DNA from: Gluconobacter cadivus
GTDB lineage: Bacteria; Pseudomonadota; Alphaproteobacteria; Acetobacterales; Acetobacteraceae
Length of the DNA: 64,000 nt
Direction of reading: 5' to 3'
NCBI RefSeq assembly: GCF_015244745.1
Contig: NZ_JABCQI010000002.1
Coordinates: 310,001 to 374,000 of the forward strand
The translations under genes and the position numbers were made by a program. Positions within the stretch are counted from its first letter, which is position 1, and each line of letters opens with the position of its first letter. A model generated the notes under the pieces. The model saw only the letters and a list, made by a program, of their open reading frames with translations, had not been told where the DNA came from and did not search any database. Shown here in pieces: positions 8,800 through 17,286 of the stretch.

Positions 8800-9330
8800 A
8801 TGCCCTTCGGCATGATTTCCAGAAAACAGTCCGCCAGCTCAGCCCTACTTTTCGGCACAGCGCTCGCATTATTCTCGGCAGCACAGGCTGCCCCGATCCC
8901 GACCGAACCCGCGCAGGACAACTCTGGCGTTACGATCATTCAGGGTTCGGATGCCGTGGCATGGCAGCCCGCGCCCGCCATGTTCCCGCACGGAACGAAA
9001 ATCGCCATCCTGACAGGCGACACCACAAAACCCGGTCCCTTCACCCTGCGCGTCATGATGCCAGCCGGATCATTCATCCCGCCCCACACCCATAATCTGG
9101 ACGAAATGCTGACGGTCATCAGCGGCAACATCCAGCATTTCGTGGGGCAGAACATCGACACAACACAGCAGCGCGCGCTCGGCCCGGGCGGCTTCGTCCA
9201 TCTGCCGGTCAACGTCCCACACGCCATCAAGGCCGGACGTCAGGGCGCCGTCCTTCAGGTTTCGGGAACGGGCCCGTTCAGCATGGCCTACGTCAATCCG
9301 CAGGACGACCCGCGCAATACGGGCCGCTAA
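8800..9330 (+). CDS. exported cupin-domain protein
   Basis: A 176-residue protein with a Sec signal peptide (SSALLFGTALALFSAAQAA) and a single cupin barrel. The metal-binding motif 1 is visible as PPHTHNLDEMLTV (two His and a Glu) and motif 2 as PGGFVHLPVNVPHAI (His). A strong GGAGGAG Shine-Dalgarno fixes the start. The metal ligands appear intact, so binding or catalysis is possible, but the family is too broad to assign a reaction. It follows the TonB receptor by 101 bases and may share its transcript. Confidence 0.88.
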   Translation: MPFGMISRKQSASSALLFGTALALFSAAQAAPIPTEPAQDNSGVTIIQGSDAVAWQPAPAMFPHGTKIAILTGDTTKPGPFTLRVMMPAGSFIPPHTHNLDEMLTVISGNIQHFVGQNIDTTQQRALGPGGFVHLPVNVPHAIKAGRQGAVLQVSGTGPFSMAYVNPQDDPRNTGR

Positions 9331-9360
9331 AGCCTTTCAGACGGCCCGAATATCGCGACG

Positions 9361-11475
9361 TCATTTCCCGATTGTCGAGAGCACGATGCCCGGCGTCAGG
9401 ATCTGCGGCAATACAACGCCATCCTGATGCGGTGCATAATAGATATAGAACGGCACACCGTCGCGCCCATGCGCCTTGAGGAACGCACCGATCGCCGCAT
9501 TACGGTTCGTCCAATCGCCCTTAAGGAACACGATCTTCCGGTCCCGGAACGCCTGCTGAACGGACGGCACATCCAGCGCCACACGTTCATTGACCATGCA
9601 GGTGATGCACCATGACGCCGTCATGTCGATGAACACCGGCTTGCCCTGCGCCCGAAGCTCGGCCAGACGCGCTTCCGAAAACGGCTCAATCCCGGAATCC
9701 GATGCACCCACAACCACAGGAACCGGCGCGGCCCGCAGCCCCTGCGCCAGCGCGCCCCCACACACCACAACACACAGCACGGCCACGATCCGGCAGAACG
9801 CCACTGTCCCACGGCCGCCTTCCAGCATGGACCGACGCTGCCCAACACCATAAATCCAGCCCGCAAAGCCCAGAAGCACAATGCCCCCAGCCGTCAGCGC
9901 CACAAACGTCACGCCCCGCTGAATTGCCGCCACCCAAAGCAGCCATACACAGGTCGCAAATAGCGGAAACGCCAGAACCTGCTTGAGTATTCCCATCCAG
10001 GCCCCCGGCTTCGGCATCCGCGACGCCACACCCGGAACCCCGGCCACAAGAATATACGGAAAGGCCAGCCCCAGCCCCATCGACAGGAACACCAGAACGC
10101 CCATCACCGGCGGCCCACCCAGAGCCCCAGCAATGGCGACCCCCATGAACGGCGCCGTGCAGGGTGTCGCCACAATAACCGCCAGCAGGCCCGTCATCAT
10201 GTCCCCGCTCCGGCCGCCGCCTGTCTGAACCTGCCCCAGACGCCCGGCGCTGACCTCAAACACGCCGAGCAGGTTTAGCCCCATCAGGAACAATAGCCAG
10301 CACACGCCGACCACAAATCCCGGCGACTGGAACTGAAAACCCCATCCTGCCGCAGACCCGGCCAGACGCAGCCCGATCATGACAATGCCCAGCGCCGCAA
10401 AAGCCCCGGTCACGCCCAGCGTATAGAACAGCGCGCTCTGAAGCTGCGCGCGCCGTCCGGCACCGCCCATTTTCGCCAGAGACAGCGCCTTCATCGCCAG
10501 AACCGGAAACACGCACGGCATCAGGTTCAGAATCAGCCCGCCCACAAAAGCAAACAGCAGAACCCGCAGCCAACCAGCCCCGGTTGGCACATCCGAAGCC
10601 GGTGCCGCATCCGCCTGCACAGGAGCCGCAGCAGACGCCCCACCGACCGGGCGCGCCTCGATCTGCAACGGGCTTTCCTGCCCTGCCGCATCCTTGAGCA
10701 CGACCACGCCCACAAGCGGCTTGTCCCGATGCGCGGATTTCAGGAATTTCAATCCAAGCGTCAACTGGCCGTCCGAAACATGCAGCTTCTGTTCCGCCAC
10801 CTGATCGATCACGCCCCCATCCTGCGGCAGGAACCACGCCTGCGACACGGATGCCGCAGACAGCCCCTTGCCTGAGAGCGTCAACACACCATCGCCCGAC
10901 ACGCTGGCCGCAAACGGCGATGCCACCGGCGTGGCAGCCTCAGCCTTGCGGAACAGATCCGCCTGCGCGCCGCCTTCCGGCACATCGGCCGTGGAAGCCG
11001 GAAGCGTCAGCGTGAAATCACCGCTCTCGGGAATGCAGACCTGCGCGCAGACAAGCCATTCCGCATGAGCATGAAGCGTCGTCCCACCGGAACCTTTGAG
11101 AACCAGATCCTCCGGCAGCGTCACCTCATTGATATAAGCGTAGGACATGAGGCCGCCCTCGCTGATCCGCACGGGCACTGGCCAGTGGATCGGGCCGCCC
11201 TTGCCCGTCGCCCCGCCATCAGCCGTCACATCCAGCGTCGGCGTGTCTCCGGCATCACCCGGATTAATCCAGTAGGTGTGCCAGCCCGGCTTGAGCTGAA
11301 GCCGCAGCCCAACCCGAAGATGCTGGTCCGGCCCGACCGCATCGCGATCCGTGACCAACGTCGCGGTGTCGTTCGCAGACGCAACCGGCGCACTTTCCGC
11401 CGCCCGTGCGGACACGGAACCCAGACCCAGAACCCCTGCCAAGAGCAGGGCCGACATGCTGAACATTCGATGCAA
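9361..11475 (-). CDS. thiol:disulfide interchange protein, DsbD/ScsB type
   Basis: A 704-residue inner-membrane reductase that passes electrons from cytoplasmic thioredoxin to periplasmic thiols. It has a signal peptide to about residue 25, an N-terminal periplasmic domain with Cys143 and Cys147 (LVCAQVC), and a CcdA-like core of about eight membrane segments with Cys321 (MPCVFP) and Cys439 (ATPCTAP). A C-terminal thioredoxin domain carries WCITC (Cys623/Cys626). All three Cys pairs needed for the relay are present. Length exceeds E. coli DsbD (about 565) because of the larger N-terminal domain, as in ScsB. It stands alone, convergent with the cupin gene. Confidence 0.93.
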   Translation of the reverse strand: MHRMFSMSALLLAGVLGLGSVSARAAESAPVASANDTATLVTDRDAVGPDQHLRVGLRLQLKPGWHTYWINPGDAGDTPTLDVTADGGATGKGGPIHWPVPVRISEGGLMSYAYINEVTLPEDLVLKGSGGTTLHAHAEWLVCAQVCIPESGDFTLTLPASTADVPEGGAQADLFRKAEAATPVASPFAASVSGDGVLTLSGKGLSAASVSQAWFLPQDGGVIDQVAEQKLHVSDGQLTLGLKFLKSAHRDKPLVGVVVLKDAAGQESPLQIEARPVGGASAAAPVQADAAPASDVPTGAGWLRVLLFAFVGGLILNLMPCVFPVLAMKALSLAKMGGAGRRAQLQSALFYTLGVTGAFAALGIVMIGLRLAGSAAGWGFQFQSPGFVVGVCWLLFLMGLNLLGVFEVSAGRLGQVQTGGGRSGDMMTGLLAVIVATPCTAPFMGVAIAGALGGPPVMGVLVFLSMGLGLAFPYILVAGVPGVASRMPKPGAWMGILKQVLAFPLFATCVWLLWVAAIQRGVTFVALTAGGIVLLGFAGWIYGVGQRRSMLEGGRGTVAFCRIVAVLCVVVCGGALAQGLRAAPVPVVVGASDSGIEPFSEARLAELRAQGKPVFIDMTASWCITCMVNERVALDVPSVQQAFRDRKIVFLKGDWTNRNAAIGAFLKAHGRDGVPFYIYYAPHQDGVVLPQILTPGIVLSTIGK

Positions 11476-11530
11476 GACAGGCTCATTCCACGTTTTCAGA
11501 AAACAGCCCTCACCATATCACTGACTGAAA

Positions 11531-11573
11531 CGAAAAGCAGGACCCTTCCGGTCGTGAAACCGGAAGGCCCTGC
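11531..11573 (-). terminator. intrinsic terminator of the PRISE-like SDR gene
   Basis: On the minus strand GCAGG-GCCTTCCGG pairs with CCGGAAGG-CCTGC (with a short bulge) and is followed by TTTTCG. It sits 10 bases after the SDR stop and ahead of the dsbD-like gene. Confidence 0.75.
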
Positions 11574-11583
11574 AAACCCCGTG

Positions 11584-12675
11584 TTACGGGATCAGCTTCT
11601 CAGCCCGCAGCCGCGTGAACAGATCGGTGAAAGAGTCCGGCGTGTACTGATATCCCGCAAACCCCGCGAGGCGGCTTTTGCTGATATCCGTCACACATTC
11701 GACCGGCCGCCCCAGATCGGCATCCGTATGCCAGGCCGAGGCCAGCCGCTCGATCCGGCTCTCCGCAAGCCCGTATTTCGTGGCAATCCGCTCCCAGAGC
11801 TCCGCATCCCCGACAAGAGTCTCTTCGAGGGATGTCGCATCGCCGGGATACGGCGCCGCCTCGATTCCGAACCATTCCGCCAGACGCGGCCAGAGCCATT
11901 TCCAGCGAAACACATCCCCATTCACAATATTGAACGCCTGATTGCGTCCCCCCGCCTCGGTCGAGGCCCAGAAAAGCTGCCGCGCCAGTTGCCGCGCATC
12001 GGTCAGATCCGTTAAGGCGTTCCATTGCACGGGAGATCCCGGAAAAACGAAAGGCCGTCCCGTCTCGCGACAGATCGTCGCATAAACCGCCAACGTGCTG
12101 CCCATGTTCATCGCATTGCCAACCGCATAGCCGATCACGGTATGCGGACGATGCACACTCCACGAAAACCCGTGTCGTGCGGCGGCCTCATAAAGCGCGT
12201 CTTCCTGATCATAATAGAAATTCGGCAGATCCAGCCGGGGCGCGTCTTCGCGGAACGGCGTCACCGGCGGCTCACCGGACGCATAGGATTCAAACGGACC
12301 AAGATAATGCTTCATTCCCGTCGTCAGCGCCGCGTGAACCAGAAGCCCCGGCTCCGGCAGAGCGGCAAACACATTGCGGATCATCGCGGAATTGACGCGG
12401 CAGTTCTCTTCCTCCGTCTCCTGACGCAGCCAGGAGCAGAAAAACACATGGCTCGGCCGCAGATCCCGCAGCGCACGGGTCAGCGTCGGCAGATCCAGAA
12501 GATCGGCCTCAACCGGCAGCACGCCCGCCATATCATGACGCGGCCTGCGCGCCAGACCATGCACGGTCCAGCCTTCGGCCACGAGACGCGCCGCAATGTT
12601 CTGGCCAACAATCCCGGTCGCCCCGACGACCAGCGCGGTCCGAGCTGAAACCATGGCAGGAACAGAAGATGTCAT
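11584..12675 (-). CDS. PRISE-like (5-beta-POR type) SDR oxidoreductase
   Basis: A 363-residue extended short-chain dehydrogenase. The N-terminal LVVGATGIVGQN is the NAD(P)-binding glycine motif. The block TEEENCRVNSAMIRN, then TTGMKHYLGPFE, NFYYDQED and the WSVHRPHTVIGYA segment follow the progesterone 5-beta-reductase/iridoid synthase-like (PRISE) subgroup, whose members reduce activated enones. The start at 12675 has an AAGGAAAA Shine-Dalgarno; the frame is open 37 codons further but that part overlaps the regulator promoter. It diverges from an HxlR regulator, so electrophile or enone response is plausible. Confidence 0.88.
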   Translation of the reverse strand: MTSSVPAMVSARTALVVGATGIVGQNIAARLVAEGWTVHGLARRPRHDMAGVLPVEADLLDLPTLTRALRDLRPSHVFFCSWLRQETEEENCRVNSAMIRNVFAALPEPGLLVHAALTTGMKHYLGPFESYASGEPPVTPFREDAPRLDLPNFYYDQEDALYEAAARHGFSWSVHRPHTVIGYAVGNAMNMGSTLAVYATICRETGRPFVFPGSPVQWNALTDLTDARQLARQLFWASTEAGGRNQAFNIVNGDVFRWKWLWPRLAEWFGIEAAPYPGDATSLEETLVGDAELWERIATKYGLAESRIERLASAWHTDADLGRPVECVTDISKSRLAGFAGYQYTPDSFTDLFTRLRAEKLIP

Positions 12676-12784
12676 GGGATTTTTCCTTTGCAGAAAACAG
12701 GGTCTGCTCCACATCTTGGAGACGATCAGCATTTCCACCAGACGGCACCTTTTCGTGCCCTGGTGACCAAAAGGTTCCCACTTC

Positions 12785-13174
12785 ATGACCCCGCCACTGC
12801 CCGAACATTACCGTCAGGCGCCCTTCGCCGAAGACTGTGCGCCCCGCCGGATCCTGAGGCTTTTCAGCGGAAAATGGACCACCATGATCCTGCACACGCT
12901 GCATCTTCTGGGCGGCACGGCCCGTCCCGGAAAGCTCCAGCGCAGCATCCCCGGCCTGTCGAAAAAAATGATGACCCAGACCCTGCGCGAACTCGAAACG
13001 CAGGGCCTCATCCGCCGCAACGTCCGCCAGATCATGCCGCCCCATGTCGATTACAGCCTAACGGATCTGGGGCAGACCTTCGTGGAACCGGTGGAGCTTC
13101 TCTATCACTGGGCCATCAGAAACGCCGAGGCTCTCGACCGGCTGATGCCCGACGATAGACCCCTTTCCGAATAA
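12785..13174 (+). CDS. HxlR-family transcriptional regulator
   Basis: A 129-residue winged-helix protein. The family core is clear: an N-terminal Cys in EDCAPRRILRLFSGKWTTMIL, then PGLSKKMMTQTLRELETQGLIRR (recognition helix and wing entry) and YSLTDLGQTF. HxlR proteins commonly sense electrophiles or aldehydes through that Cys and control a divergent oxidoreductase. Here it diverges from the PRISE-like SDR over 109 bases, so control of that gene is the obvious inference. Confidence 0.94.
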   Translation: MTPPLPEHYRQAPFAEDCAPRRILRLFSGKWTTMILHTLHLLGGTARPGKLQRSIPGLSKKMMTQTLRELETQGLIRRNVRQIMPPHVDYSLTDLGQTFVEPVELLYHWAIRNAEALDRLMPDDRPLSE

Positions 13175-13312
13175 AACACCCACAGGAAGAGGGGTAGGAC
13201 AGAGGCACCCCCCTGTGCCATGTTCGCACCTAACAACCGCCCTCGGCGGACCACCCGGCGCGGATATCAGACCGCAGCCCAGAACGCGTAATCTCAAGGA
13301 CCCAACAGACCG

Positions 13313-15721
13313 ATGCCGTCGATCCCCCGTCCCGATCCGTCCGCCTCACCCCGCCCGCGAACCGGACGTGCCGTCCTCGGCCTCTTCCTCTTTCTGCTCC
13401 TGGGTTTTCTGGCGCCCGCCCTTCCGGCAAAAGCCGCCGACAGCACCCATCCCCTCAGCCAGCAGGAAGCCCAGCAGCTCCTCAACGTCCTGAACAACCC
13501 CAAGGAACGGGACGCCTTCACCCACACCCTCGACCTGATGGCCCGCGGCCTTCCAGTCGCAGCCTCACCCCCTGCCACAGCCCCCGCAAAAGCCGCACCC
13601 GCCAAAACCGTCGCTGATGTGCCGCCCGACATCCATACCGGCCTGAGCAGCATCCGCCTTCAGGCCCTTGGCTATCTGCATAATTTCCTCGATCTGTTCA
13701 GCGACCTCGGAATCGTTGGCCGATGGGCTCACACGACCCTTGCCTCCCCCGATACCCGCAGCACAATCCTGCATGCCTTCGCAGGCGGCATCGTGGTCAT
13801 GCTCTGCGGCGTGGCCCTGGAGCGGATCGTCGCCTTAAGCCTGCATAAACCACTGGTCCAGCTCACGCAGAACGCCGAAAACCGCGAACAGCGCAACACC
13901 GTCGCGAACGAAGACGCCGCAGCGCATGACCCCATCGTCGATGGCTCCAGCGAAACCCGCGCCGCCGACCAGCGACGTCAGGTCGAAACCCTGCGCTTCC
14001 TGTCCCGCGTCCCCTATGCGCTCGGACATTTCGCGCTTAAAGCCATCCCGGTCCTCGTTTTTCTGGCCGTCGCCTATCTGGCCGTTCTGGTCCTCCCCTG
14101 GAGCACCAAGACCGACAACGTCATCATGACGCTCGCCAACTGCTACGCCGCCGCCCGGATTCTCTATCTTTTCGTCGAAACCGGATTCGCGCCCCGCTCT
14201 CCCACGATCCGCCTCCTGCCCGCTACGGACGCCACCGCCTTCCTGCTGACCCGCTGGTGGAACGTGCTGGTCGCAGCCCCCGCCATCGTCTTCTGCCTGT
14301 CCACACTGGGCAGCCAGTTCAATCTCTCGCCGCGCGGCACGGATGCGATGATCCGCGGCATCATCCTGATCGAACACATCCTGATCGCCGTCTTCATCTG
14401 GCGGGTCCGACACCTCGTTAGCAGCGCGCTTCAGCCGCGCGCCGTCCCCAACACCGCGATGTGGACCTTCATTGTCGCCATCACGCGCCTGTGGTGGGTC
14501 CCGGCCATGTTCCTCGATGCGTCCCTCTGGATCGTCTGGGCCGCCCATCTTCCGGGGGGCTATCGCTGGATTCTCGACACCACCGGCATCACGATCGGCA
14601 TTCTCGTCGCATCCCGTCTGATCGCCGTGCTCGCCTACGGCCTTCAGGACCGCTTCTTCCGCATCAACCCCGTCCTGACCGAACGCTTCCCCGACATCCA
14701 GAAACGCGCCGACCGCTACTACCCCTTCGCCCGTCGCATCCTGACCGGCGCCATTCTCTTCCTGACCCTGATCGCCATGACCGAAGCCTGGGGACTGCCC
14801 ACGTTCGGCTTCTTCATCAAAAATGCCGTCGGCCGCCATCTGCTCGACGCCGTCCTGACCATGCTGGTCGCCCTGAGCATCGCGGTCACGATCTGGGAAA
14901 TCATCAACGCCTTCCTCAGCCAGCAGCTCACACGATTCGAGAGTTCGGACCAGTTCGCCCGTGCAACCCGCCTGCGCACGGTGCTGCCCATCATCCGCAC
15001 CGTCCTGCTGGCCATCATCATCATCATCGTCGCGGTCACGACACTCTCGCAGATCGGCATTAACGTCACCCCGCTGCTCACCGGCGCTGGCATCATGGGT
15101 GCGGCCATCGCTTTCGGTTCGCAAAGTCTGGTCAAAGACTTCATCACGGGCTTCTTCATGCTCGTCGAAGACGCCATTCAGGTCGGTGACTGGGTCACGA
15201 CCGGCGGTGTTTCGGGAACGGTGGAAAACCTCTCGATCCGCACCGTAAAAGTCCGCGACATCAACGGCGATCTTCACATCATCCCGTTCTCGTCCGTCTC
15301 CTCGATCGCCAACACCGCCCGCGGCTACAATCAGGTCATCGTCAAACAGCAGCTCGACCTGTCCGAAGACCTGCCGCGCGTGACAGCCATCATGACGAAA
15401 ACCCTCAAGGAAATGCGCGACGATGCGGTCTTCGGCCCCATGATCCTGTCGGACTATAACGATCTGGGCGTGGACAACAGCGACAGCGGCGGCGCCACCC
15501 TCCTCGGCAGCTTCCGCACGGCACCAATGATGAAATGGAAGGTCAAACGCGAGTTCTACCGCCGCATCACCAACCAGCTCGCCGCCGCCAGCATCAAATT
15601 CTACACCGGCACGTCCTACTTCACGACACCGCCCGGCAACGCCATGCGCATCACCACAGATGCCCCGCTGCCCATCCCGGCCAACGACGCCCCCGGAAAC
15701 AACGCACCCGGTCAGGCCTGA
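13313..15721 (+). CDS. large MscS-family mechanosensitive channel (YbiO-like)
   Basis: An 802-residue channel that opens under membrane tension to release solutes. It has a signal peptide (LGLFLFLLLGFLAPALPAKAA), a periplasmic segment, about ten further membrane helices, and the MscS pore and beta domain at roughly residues 580-670 (LTGAGIMGAAIAFGSQSLV, then EDAIQVGDWV and the IPFSSV turn). Size and plan resemble E. coli YbiO rather than the small MscS. A Pro/Ala-rich C-terminal tail follows the cytoplasmic cage. It is monocistronic, ending in a good terminator. Confidence 0.93.
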   Translation: MPSIPRPDPSASPRPRTGRAVLGLFLFLLLGFLAPALPAKAADSTHPLSQQEAQQLLNVLNNPKERDAFTHTLDLMARGLPVAASPPATAPAKAAPAKTVADVPPDIHTGLSSIRLQALGYLHNFLDLFSDLGIVGRWAHTTLASPDTRSTILHAFAGGIVVMLCGVALERIVALSLHKPLVQLTQNAENREQRNTVANEDAAAHDPIVDGSSETRAADQRRQVETLRFLSRVPYALGHFALKAIPVLVFLAVAYLAVLVLPWSTKTDNVIMTLANCYAAARILYLFVETGFAPRSPTIRLLPATDATAFLLTRWWNVLVAAPAIVFCLSTLGSQFNLSPRGTDAMIRGIILIEHILIAVFIWRVRHLVSSALQPRAVPNTAMWTFIVAITRLWWVPAMFLDASLWIVWAAHLPGGYRWILDTTGITIGILVASRLIAVLAYGLQDRFFRINPVLTERFPDIQKRADRYYPFARRILTGAILFLTLIAMTEAWGLPTFGFFIKNAVGRHLLDAVLTMLVALSIAVTIWEIINAFLSQQLTRFESSDQFARATRLRTVLPIIRTVLLAIIIIIVAVTTLSQIGINVTPLLTGAGIMGAAIAFGSQSLVKDFITGFFMLVEDAIQVGDWVTTGGVSGTVENLSIRTVKVRDINGDLHIIPFSSVSSIANTARGYNQVIVKQQLDLSEDLPRVTAIMTKTLKEMRDDAVFGPMILSDYNDLGVDNSDSGGATLLGSFRTAPMMKWKVKREFYRRITNQLAAASIKFYTGTSYFTTPPGNAMRITTDAPLPIPANDAPGNNAPGQA

Positions 15722-15729
15722 CCCCCCAA

Positions 15730-15757
15730 CCGGCTCCTCTCAGGAGCCGGTTTTTTA
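15730..15757 (+). terminator. intrinsic terminator of the mscS-like gene
   Basis: CCGGCTCCT pairs with AGGAGCCGG around a CTC loop and is followed by TTTTTTATT, 8 bases after the stop codon. Confidence 0.93.
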
Positions 15758-15942
15758 TTGCCGGGAAGCCTAACCCTTAATCATTTAAATAAAGTCTTGC
15801 ATTGTCGTGCGGACAGGCTCATTCTGCCCACACATTATCGAGAACCCTCCTCCCGGTTCCCCGCAGACGATTTCCCGGCCCGATCTTCCCGTGGCCCCGC
15901 ATCGCCCGCCGATCGGCGAGGATCATGCCAAGGAATTCAGCG

Positions 15943-16251
15943 ATGTCTCTTGTCCTGGTCTCACCAGAGCCGTCAGCCCCCGATCAAACCACTGCCACGG
16001 CCCCCACCGAAACACCGATGGCCCGCCCCGATCCCGCCGCTCTCGCCGAAAAGAACCGTCAGGAAGAGCAGGTTCTGAAGAAGCGTTTCATCGGCATGGT
16101 CCTCGGCCTCGTCTTCGCGCATGTCTACGTCGCACTCGCGCTGGCCTATTCCTATATGGACAACCTCAACCACCTGCACACCTGCTGGCTGCCGCTCTTC
16201 GGCGCCTTCATCTGCGGGATGATCTTCGTCTTCCACGTCTCGATCTCGTAA
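15943..16251 (+). CDS. small two-helix membrane protein, unknown
   Basis: I do not recognise this protein. From the ATG at 15943, which has AAGGA seven bases upstream, it has 102 residues: a Thr/Pro/Ala-rich cytoplasmic head with a charged EKNRQEEQVLKKR segment, then two hydrophobic helices (about FIGMVLGLVFAHVYVALALAY and WLPLFGAFICGMIFVFHV). An ATG at 15925 is possible too. The next gene also encodes a two-helix membrane protein 15 bases downstream, so the pair may form one complex. Confidence 0.6.
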   Translation: MSLVLVSPEPSAPDQTTATAPTETPMARPDPAALAEKNRQEEQVLKKRFIGMVLGLVFAHVYVALALAYSYMDNLNHLHTCWLPLFGAFICGMIFVFHVSIS

Positions 16252-16266
16252 GCCGGAGCACCCCTC

Positions 16267-16491
16267 ATGTCCCGCACAGTCCGCCACGCCTGGCTCCAGC
16301 CCTTTTTGTCCACAACATTATGGACCCTCGTCCTGATCGACATCGCCGTCATGACCTATCTGGAAAATCAGGATTTCTTCAAGGATTACGCCGACTGGGC
16401 CTGGCCCTCCGTCCTGATCACCGGAATCATCGGCTATTTCATCGGCCCCGCGATTGATCGGCTGTTCACCAGAAAATCTCCAAGCCAATAA
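16267..16491 (+). CDS. small two-helix membrane protein, unknown
   Basis: A 74-residue protein with two predicted membrane helices (LSTTLWTLVLIDIAVMTYL and WPSVLITGIIGYFIGPAI) joined by an acidic/aromatic loop, and a basic C-terminus (DRLFTRK), suggesting both ends lie in the cytoplasm. Not recognised. It follows another small membrane gene by 15 bases and precedes the 246-residue unknown gene by 16 bases, so all three look like one transcript. Confidence 0.6.
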   Translation: MSRTVRHAWLQPFLSTTLWTLVLIDIAVMTYLENQDFFKDYADWAWPSVLITGIIGYFIGPAIDRLFTRKSPSQ

Positions 16492-16507
16492 GCCCGAGCC
16501 AATAAGA

Positions 16508-17248
16508 ATGACCGCCCCATCAGACCTGCCGGATCAGGAATACCGCCGCCTCTTTCCACAACTGGCCAGCTACGGCGCCGGTCCGTTCGGGGAGGATGTC
16601 GACACATTCGGCGAAACCCTGATGGATGTCATTCAGGACGTGACGGAAACCCGGACTTTCCTCACCCGGGCCGCCGCCATCCGCGAACTCGAAACCCTGC
16701 TGGCCTACAACGAGACCGATCTGGCCCGGATCACATGGGCCCTGATCGCCTTCGATCCGGTTGCGCGGTTCAATGACCAAACTGCCTGGCTCCCGGAACA
16801 CGCGGCTCCGTTTCCCTGCCTCCGCGACTTCTGGACAGCCCTGTTACAGAGCCTGCAAATCGGACCTCCTCCCTGGCCGGACACGTCAGCCCGCCAGCTC
16901 GGAGGCTGCGTTATGGACCGGCATATCGCCCTGACAGACTCGGACATTGAAGAACGGTTTACCTCCGAAAAACTCCGCTCTGTTTCCTTCTTCCACACAA
17001 AGGAAGACGCAGAGCAGGCCATTCTCCAAACGCTTCAGATCAACGGGGACGCAATCGACGCATGGCTTTCCGAAACGCCTGACGGTATGCGCGGAAGCTT
17101 CGAACAGGATTTTCCCGAAGGCATCGGCATTGTCATCACGGAACAGGATCGCCGCCCGACACCCGGCAAAACACTGTCCGTCACCCTGACCAAGCGCGAA
17201 CTCCGCGGAATGGCCTATTACATCGAGACCATCAGGATCTACGCCTGA
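16508..17248 (+). CDS. hypothetical cytoplasmic protein, 246 residues
   Basis: Not recognised. The product is acidic, with no signal peptide or membrane helix. Visible segments are an N-terminal QEYRRLFPQLASYGAGPFGED and a central DIEERFTSEKLRSVSFFHTKEDAEQAILQ-type helical region. It ends with a beta-rich part carrying TKRELRGMAYYIETIRIYA. An in-frame ATG at 16454 would overlap the previous gene; the ATG at 16508 is preferred but has only a weak ribosome site. It closes the three-gene group and ends at a shared two-way terminator. The later half resembles toxin-immunity or nuclease-like small domains only vaguely; I make no functional claim. Confidence 0.6.
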   Translation: MTAPSDLPDQEYRRLFPQLASYGAGPFGEDVDTFGETLMDVIQDVTETRTFLTRAAAIRELETLLAYNETDLARITWALIAFDPVARFNDQTAWLPEHAAPFPCLRDFWTALLQSLQIGPPPWPDTSARQLGGCVMDRHIALTDSDIEERFTSEKLRSVSFFHTKEDAEQAILQTLQINGDAIDAWLSETPDGMRGSFEQDFPEGIGIVITEQDRRPTPGKTLSVTLTKRELRGMAYYIETIRIYA

Positions 17249-17250
17249 CA

Positions 17251-17280
17251 AAAAAGGGGGAGCAGAACGCTCCCCCTTTT
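17251..17280. terminator. bidirectional intrinsic terminator
   Basis: GGGGGAGC pairs with GCTCCCCC around AGAAC, with an A-run on the left and TTTT on the right, so it works on both strands. It separates the hypothetical gene from the convergent YVTN gene. Confidence 0.9.
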
Positions 17281-17286
17281 CAGACC

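Noticed and set aside
13835-15277. 480-codon minus-strand open frame
   Set aside because: Antisense shadow of the mscS-like channel gene; strongly Asp/Gly-rich.
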